Source: CAZBAF01 sp964490245
GTDB taxonomy: Bacteria; Patescibacteriota; Saccharimonadia; Saccharimonadales; JACDBH01
Reading direction: 5' to 3'
Length of the DNA: 64,000 nucleotides
Assembly: GCA_964490245.1 (NCBI GenBank)
Contig: CAZBAF010000006.1
Span: 1 to 64,000 of the forward strand
Part shown: positions 59,667-64,000 of the stretch, piece after piece
How the letters are laid out: each line of letters opens with the position of its first letter
How positions within the stretch are numbered: position 1 is the stretch's first letter
Translations under genes and position numbers: made by a program
Notes under the pieces: generated by a model
What the model was told of the DNA's origin: nothing
What the model saw: only the letters and a program-made list of their open reading frames with translations
Databases searched by the model: none

Positions 59667-60527
59667 ATGCCCAAGTTTTTTTGCGTTGTTACAGATGTCC
59701 AAAACTTAGCAAATCCAGATACATTCAGGCTGTTGCGTACTGCGGTGGAGGAGCGGAGCTGGGAGTTTGTTGTTCTGGATGCTAAGAGCCAAGATCCGGC
59801 TACTGTCGAGGTAGAGGCGGGCGATGTGCTGTACCGATTAGGTGTGAGCGAGGAAGCAAAATTTCTTGAAGGCGTCTTGTGCGCTACAAGGCCACTAAAA
59901 ACACTCTATCGGGAGGAGCTTGGGTTTTTGGGCAGGGCTTTCCCGTGGGCAAGTACATTGCGATTACTCGGGGATGAAAGCTTGCCGGTTATTTCTACGC
60001 GGTTTTGCGTGCAAGCTATGACAGATGATGAATTGCGTTTCGCAGCTGAGAGTCTTGGGGGTTTTCCGATTGTCGTAAAAGGGGCGGGTGGTTCACACGG
60101 CAGTGCCGTGCGCAAGGCGTCGTCGTTCGAGGAGCTGGTCACAATTATCCACTCGGCTGGCTCCGAAAACCTGGTGCTGCGTACTTTCATCCATGGCGCT
60201 CGTCACTTGAGGATTGTTGTGGTAGATGATAAAGCGATTGATGCGATCGAATATCATCCGCAACCTGATGATTTTCGGACGAATGCCGTTCAAGTGCCAT
60301 CCGTGTCGGGGGTAGGTCTAGAGACTATTCCGGAGATAGCGAACATAGCCGAGCGGGCTGTAAGGCAAACTGGGGTGCGATTTGGCGGGGTGGATATTCT
60401 GCAGCAATCTGATGGCGGATTCTTTATTGCAGAGGTTAACTTTCCATGTAACTTTGCACGAAATCAGATGGAAACTGGCACTGATATTGCCGGGGCGATT
60501 GTCGACTGCCTGATTAAGCGAGTGTAG
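59667..60527 (+). CDS. ATP-grasp ligase (RimK-like), second of a tandem pair
   Basis: A 286-aa ATP-grasp protein: FPIVVKGAGGSHGSAVRKA is the phosphate-binding loop, LVLRTFIHGARHLRIVVVDD the nucleotide grip, and VRFGGVDILQQSDG...FIAEVNFPCNF the Mg site. It starts 2 nt after the first ligase and may act in sequence with it, a layout seen for peptide-modifying ligases. It overlaps the convergent third ligase by 14 nt. No Shine-Dalgarno beyond AAAG is seen. Confidence 0.8.
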   Translation: MPKFFCVVTDVQNLANPDTFRLLRTAVEERSWEFVVLDAKSQDPATVEVEAGDVLYRLGVSEEAKFLEGVLCATRPLKTLYREELGFLGRAFPWASTLRLLGDESLPVISTRFCVQAMTDDELRFAAESLGGFPIVVKGAGGSHGSAVRKASSFEELVTIIHSAGSENLVLRTFIHGARHLRIVVVDDKAIDAIEYHPQPDDFRTNAVQVPSVSGVGLETIPEIANIAERAVRQTGVRFGGVDILQQSDGGFFIAEVNFPCNFARNQMETGTDIAGAIVDCLIKRV

Positions 60528-61746
60528 TCATAATCCAGTCAGTTGCATTCACGTAGGCAAGATCTTTTTCAAATTGATCTCGGTCGCCGTTGTGCAAGAT
60601 GGCGATGGCGGCTGCCTTATGGCCGTCTGATGCTTTGCCGATAGGAGTTTCGATTTTTGCTTTGATGCTGAGATATCGAAGTGAAGGCATGGCCCGGAAG
60701 GCTGATTCATCCTTGAAGCCAATAAAAATACCGGGAGCTTTAGGGAAGAGCTCCAATACAGCACACGGGTCATTTTTTGTAGCCTGAATTTTGGGTTTCT
60801 CGCCGCGGGCCAATGAAAGGGCTGCGCCTGTAATGTCTATGCCGTGAGCCAGGCTATGCATGCGCTCGCGGTAGCCGCCGTTGCGCGCGCCGATCTCCAC
60901 AATACGTGGTCCGTCCTTTGTCATGATAACTTCTATATGGGCGGGTGAATTTTTGATGCCGAGCACCCGTATGCCCAGTTCGGCGCAGTGGCGCAAGCTG
61001 GCCTGGTCTTCGGGGCTTAGTGCGCTTGGTACAAGCCGGCTGTAGTGAAAATTATCATCATAGCCAATATCATAGCCCGTCTGGTAGTCAACGATTTGCT
61101 CCAGTACCTGCGGGTGGCCCTCGCTATCCACAAACGCGTCCACAGAGTGAATGCTGCCCTCCAGGAACTCTTCAATAATAAGTTTTGGCGTGCGGTTAGG
61201 GGCATACTTTTTATAGGTGGTGGCCAGGAGTTCTACGGATTTATCATAATTTGCCAGCAGCTCCTCAAGATTGTGGTTTTTGGTAACCAGCAGGCTTTTT
61301 GCAAGGTTTGCGGGTTTAAGAATAAACGGAAAACTATGCTCACGCGCAAAATTGATGATATCTTCGCGACTGTGCGCTACCGCAAAACCGGGGCTGATTT
61401 TTTCAGGCGCACCGGCAAACAGCGTGCGCATAAGCTCTTTATCAGTGCATGCCTCTGCAGCGGCAATCGGCAGGCCGGGCAGTCCGAGGTGTTTGGCGAT
61501 TTGGGCGGCAGGCAAGATGTAGTTCTCGTATGTCGCAATCACGCCGCTAAAAGAGCTTTTTAGCTGATCTACAGCGGCAAGCAGTGCGGTACTGTCGCTA
61601 AAATCAGCCACTTTACGGCGCTTGTAGGCTTTTTCGAGGTTTTTTGCGCTTGTCTGATCCGCCAGATAAATATATTCATCACCATGCTCAAGGATGTACT
61701 TTGTTAAGTTGGGGAACTTCTTACCAACAATAAGGTAGGTGTGCAT
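60514..61746 (-). CDS. ATP-grasp ligase (carbamoyl-phosphate-synthase/biotin-carboxylase-like)
   Basis: A 410-aa protein: Rossmann-like start MHTYLIVGKKFPNLTKYIL, FPFILKPANLAKSLLV, IIEEFLEGSIHSVDAFVD and IVEIGARNGGYRERMHSLA, followed by a C-terminal domain of about 100 residues. It resembles ATP-grasp amino-acid ligases of the L-amino-acid ligase/BacD group. The upstream ATG (61803) adds residues of another character; 61746 is 9 nt after TATAAA (minus strand), consistent with a leaderless start. Divergent from the retropepsin-like gene. Confidence 0.8.
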   Translation of the reverse strand: MHTYLIVGKKFPNLTKYILEHGDEYIYLADQTSAKNLEKAYKRRKVADFSDSTALLAAVDQLKSSFSGVIATYENYILPAAQIAKHLGLPGLPIAAAEACTDKELMRTLFAGAPEKISPGFAVAHSREDIINFAREHSFPFILKPANLAKSLLVTKNHNLEELLANYDKSVELLATTYKKYAPNRTPKLIIEEFLEGSIHSVDAFVDSEGHPQVLEQIVDYQTGYDIGYDDNFHYSRLVPSALSPEDQASLRHCAELGIRVLGIKNSPAHIEVIMTKDGPRIVEIGARNGGYRERMHSLAHGIDITGAALSLARGEKPKIQATKNDPCAVLELFPKAPGIFIGFKDESAFRAMPSLRYLSIKAKIETPIGKASDGHKAAAIAILHNGDRDQFEKDLAYVNATDWIMTTLA

Positions 61747-61822
61747 ATTGCAATTTTTATACTTCTGTGTTATAATAAATAGATGGGCACATTTATTGCC
61801 CACTTAAGGTATTATAAAGCTC

Positions 61823-62317
61823 ATGACCACTACAGCCAATAAAAAACGTTTAACTTTGGGCCGGGCGGCTTTTATAGAATTTCCTGAGTTAGGCGTTGCC
61901 GACATCCCTGCTAAAACTGACACCGGGGCTTACCGGTCGGCTATTCATGCCGCCAATATTGAGGTTAAGACGATTGATGGCCAACAGGTTTTGGCTTTTG
62001 ACCTGCTTGCCGGACATCCTTCTGCCGGTCAGTCTGTGCACTGTGAAACTTCAGAATTTAAAGTAGTTGGTATCGAGAATTCGTTCGGTCACCGAGAGGA
62101 ACGATACGAAGTGCGGCTCCTGTGCGTACTGGAGGGTAAGCGGTTCAGGACCAGCTTTACGCTTGCAAATCGCAGTAAGAAAATCTACCCTGTACTTCTG
62201 GGGCGCCGGCTGATAAACCGGCGTTTCATCGTTGATACGCTTATATCGCACATAGACCGGCGGGTCCTGCGTGAAAAATTCAATATAGAACTTCCCCAGG
62301 ATGAGGAGGATGCTTAA
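61823..62317 (+). CDS. RimK-associated retropepsin-like protease (RimB/DUF785-like)
   Basis: A 164-aa protein with a single aspartic-protease-like lobe: KTDTGAYRSAIHA carries Asp33, and later SKKIYPVLLGRRLINRRFIV is the family's second block. Such proteins act as dimers and are repeatedly encoded next to rimK; they are proposed to trim or process ligase products. Here rimK follows by 3 nt. Substrate likely a protein or peptide carrying added amino acids. Confidence 0.85.
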   Translation: MTTTANKKRLTLGRAAFIEFPELGVADIPAKTDTGAYRSAIHAANIEVKTIDGQQVLAFDLLAGHPSAGQSVHCETSEFKVVGIENSFGHREERYEVRLLCVLEGKRFRTSFTLANRSKKIYPVLLGRRLINRRFIVDTLISHIDRRVLREKFNIELPQDEEDA

Positions 62318-62320
62318 ATC

Positions 62321-63232
62321 ATGAAAATTGCAATTCTGTCCAACGGTAATGCCAACTACTCGACCAAGCGGCTTAAAGAAGAAGCCTTGAAGCGCGGTCA
62401 TGAAGTAGATGTTATAAAGTACAAAAACTGCAATGCGGTTATCGAGCAAAACAGTCCGGTGGTGCGCTATAAGGGCAAGGTGCTGTCCGGCTATGACGCT
62501 ATTATTCCGCGCATTGCCAGCAACATGACCCGTTACGGCACGGCAATTGTGCGCCAGTTTGAGATGCAGGGCGTATTTACTACGGCCAGCTCGATTGCAA
62601 TTGTGCGCTCACGTGACAAACTGCGCAGTATTCAGCTGCTGGCGCGGGCCGGTGTGGGTATACCAAAAACCGTCTTTACCCGTTCAGTGAACGAGATTGA
62701 AGATCTGATCGACAATATGGGCGGTTACCCGGTGATTATCAAGCTGGCGCGCGGTACGCACGGCAATGGCGTTGTGCTGGCCGAGACTAAAAAGGCCGCC
62801 AAGTCGGTCATGCAGGCGTTTTATGTAATGGATGATGACGGTACCAACATCTTGCTGCAGGAGTTCGTGAAAGAGTCGGCCGGCCAGGATATTCGTGCTC
62901 TGGTAGTGAACGGTAAAGTGGTTGCCAGTATGAGACGTCAATCGCTGGACGACGATTTTCGCTCTAATCTGCACCAGGGCGGAGAGGGTATTGCCATCAA
63001 ACTGACTGATGAAGAAAAGGCAACCGTCAGGAAAGCTGCCAAAGCCATGGGGCTGTCAATTTGCGGCGTCGATATTATGCGCTCAGAACGCGGTCCGCTG
63101 GTGTTGGAAGTAAACAGCAGTCCAGGGTTTGGCATCGAGCACGTTACCGGCCGCAATGTTGCCGAAAGAATCATTGAGTATGTCGAACAAAACGCCAAAG
63201 GCCGTCAGCGCAAAGATCGCGTCGGCGCCTAG
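62321..63232 (+). CDS. rimK: RimK-family alpha-L-glutamate ligase
   Basis: A 303-aa ATP-grasp ligase with the full RimK order: MKIAILSNGNANYSTKRLKE, YDAIIPRIASNMTRYGTAIVR, YPVIIKLARGTHGNGVVLA, FVKESAGQDIRALVVNGKVV, CGVDIMRSERGPLVLEVNSS and PGFGIEHVTG. E. coli RimK adds glutamates to ribosomal protein S6; homologues also make poly-glutamate or coenzyme side chains. Coupled to the retropepsin-like gene. Its 3' end overlaps the DUF192 gene by 53 nt. Confidence 0.9.
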   Translation: MKIAILSNGNANYSTKRLKEEALKRGHEVDVIKYKNCNAVIEQNSPVVRYKGKVLSGYDAIIPRIASNMTRYGTAIVRQFEMQGVFTTASSIAIVRSRDKLRSIQLLARAGVGIPKTVFTRSVNEIEDLIDNMGGYPVIIKLARGTHGNGVVLAETKKAAKSVMQAFYVMDDDGTNILLQEFVKESAGQDIRALVVNGKVVASMRRQSLDDDFRSNLHQGGEGIAIKLTDEEKATVRKAAKAMGLSICGVDIMRSERGPLVLEVNSSPGFGIEHVTGRNVAERIIEYVEQNAKGRQRKDRVGA

Positions 63233-63695
63233 TCTCTACATTGCCGGCCTGATTTTGGCTGTTATTTTGGTGGCTGCCGTTTTGTGGGCAGTGACTGCGG
63301 GGCGCAACAGAACGGCGTATTGCCAAATAAATCCCGAGCTTGAAACCATTGACATGCAAATCGGCTCAGAAAAGTTTATTGCCGAGGTGGCACGCAGCGG
63401 CTCAGATCAGGCACGCGGCCTATCCGGCCGCGACTGTCTGGATGACGGCCGGGCCATGTTATTCCCTTACGACCGGCCGGGCGACTACTGTTTTTGGATG
63501 AAGGACATGAACTTTGCAATTGATATGATCTGGCTTGATGACGATAAAAAAATTGTCACCGTTGAGCAGGCTGTGCAGCCGGATTCATATCCCGAAAGCT
63601 TTTGCCCCGAGCGTCCCGCTCAATATGTGGTAGAGGTGCCGGCCGGTACTGCCGGCCGGTTGCAGTTGACCAGCAGCCAGCACATCAGCTTTTAA
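63180..63695 (+). CDS. DUF192 membrane-anchored protein
   Basis: A 171-aa protein: a 16-residue N-terminus, one TM (about 18-40), then a DUF192 domain with ARGLSGRDCLDDGRAMLF, FWMKDMNFAIDMIWLD and YVVEVPAGTA. The family is widespread and of unknown role, usually exported or lipid-anchored. The likely start MSNKTPK lies inside rimK, a 53-nt overlap; ATG 63129 gives a longer form without better support. Confidence 0.8.
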   Translation: MSNKTPKAVSAKIASAPSLYIAGLILAVILVAAVLWAVTAGRNRTAYCQINPELETIDMQIGSEKFIAEVARSGSDQARGLSGRDCLDDGRAMLFPYDRPGDYCFWMKDMNFAIDMIWLDDDKKIVTVEQAVQPDSYPESFCPERPAQYVVEVPAGTAGRLQLTSSQHISF

Positions 63696-63733
63696 CTCCG
63701 CCTCAGCTCATCCGCTTATGCTATTATTGGGGC

Positions 63734-64000
63734 ATGAGCTATGAAGTCGCGCTGATCGCTGCGGCCGTTCTGACCACTCTGCTTTTGTTGATTCTGCAGA
63801 CGCATGCGGCAATTGTTTTTTTAAGCCTGTGTGCCGGCAGTGTACTGATTGCCTATATAGGCAATGATGCGCAGAACGCGGCGTCAGTATTTTCGCTGGG
63901 GGCCAGCAACAATTCGGATTACATTGTGCGCATTGTGATCCTGCTGGTACCGGTGGTGCTGAGCGCCCTGGCGCTGCGCGGAACAATGCAGGGGCCGCGG
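63734..64000 (+). CDS. Membrane protein, partial at the window edge
   Basis: 89 codons are open to the end of the window. Begins MSYEVALIAAAVLTTLLLLI, with three hydrophobic segments (about 4-22, 28-45, 66-84). The layout resembles small colicin-V-production-like or general envelope proteins, but too little is seen to name it. A TGcTATTAT extended -10 (63719-63727) lies 6 nt before the ATG, thus leaderless. Confidence 0.65.
   Translation, partial: MSYEVALIAAAVLTTLLLLILQTHAAIVFLSLCAGSVLIAYIGNDAQNAASVFSLGASNNSDYIVRIVILLVPVVLSALALRGTMQGPR

Overview
The window looks like a chromosomal piece of a Candidate Phyla Radiation (Patescibacteria) bacterium, most likely Saccharibacteria (TM7). This is inferred from gene content and style. 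Genes are compact, operon ends overlap (ATGA, GTGA), and there are many small secreted or membrane proteins. A set of surface proteins shares one basic-TM-beta-stub N-terminus, a broken surface protein ends in a VPNTG sorting-like motif, and DnaK/DnaJ/GrpE/HrcA, FtsH, LepA, TilS and MurJ are standard core genes. TGA is used normally as a stop, so the code is 11 and not the recoded Gracilibacteria/SR1 code. A run of exactly 100 N (34027-34126) shows this is a scaffold.

Layout. 1-4.1 kb: MazG-like and Nudix nucleotide clean-up genes, a MurC/Mpl-type ligase divergent from a small membrane protein, and conserved small proteins. 4.2-6.1 kb: ABC-2 exporter. 6.2-10.3 kb: three tandem secreted GH26-like glycosidases, the third frameshifted. 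10.4-17 kb: dihydrouridine synthase, a second ABC-2 exporter, a phosphoribosyltransferase-like protein, tRNA-Ile2(CAU), and a LolD/MacB-like ATPase with an FtsX-like permease. 17-19.3 kb: WhiB-like protein, FtsB/DivIC-like protein, ArsR plus SRPBCC pair, initiator tRNA. 19.7-22.4 kb: a decayed C-type-lectin/GLUG/VPNTG surface protein. 22.5-29.4 kb: DEAD-box helicase, a ferric-reductase-like/YcnI copper-type module, a P-type cation ATPase, an RRM protein. 30-35.3 kb: SHOCT protein, Nudix, ECF-like sigma factor, and a TolB-like secreted protein crossing the scaffold gap. 35.4-45.8 kb: tRNA-Met, MFS transporter, TilS, FtsH, secreted phosphoesterase, YibE/F, MurJ. 45.8-48.2 kb: lepA with duplicated head and tail fragments. 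48.3-52.7 kb: a fourth GH26, two guanylate-kinase-like proteins, a stand-alone stub protein and an alpha/beta hydrolase. 52.7-58.2 kb: heat-shock locus with three CIRCE sites. 58.7-63.2 kb: four ATP-grasp ligases with a retropepsin-like RimK partner. 63.2-64 kb: DUF192 and a partial membrane protein.

How the parts work together. HrcA with CIRCE sites before hrcA, dnaK and dnaJ forms a classical heat-shock circuit. TilS would act on the tRNA-Ile2(CAU) in the same window. The secreted enzymes suggest scavenging of mannan-like glycans, phosphoesters and esters at the cell surface. Many operon-first genes have a -10 box only 6-9 nt before the start codon, so leaderless translation looks common.

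The most unusual signal is a dispersed, covarying structured element with five copies: before the initiator tRNA, at both ends of lepA, and between the Shine-Dalgarno and the start codon of dnaK. Near lepA each copy sits between 43-48-nt direct repeats of the gene's own end. I do not recognise it as a known RNA family.
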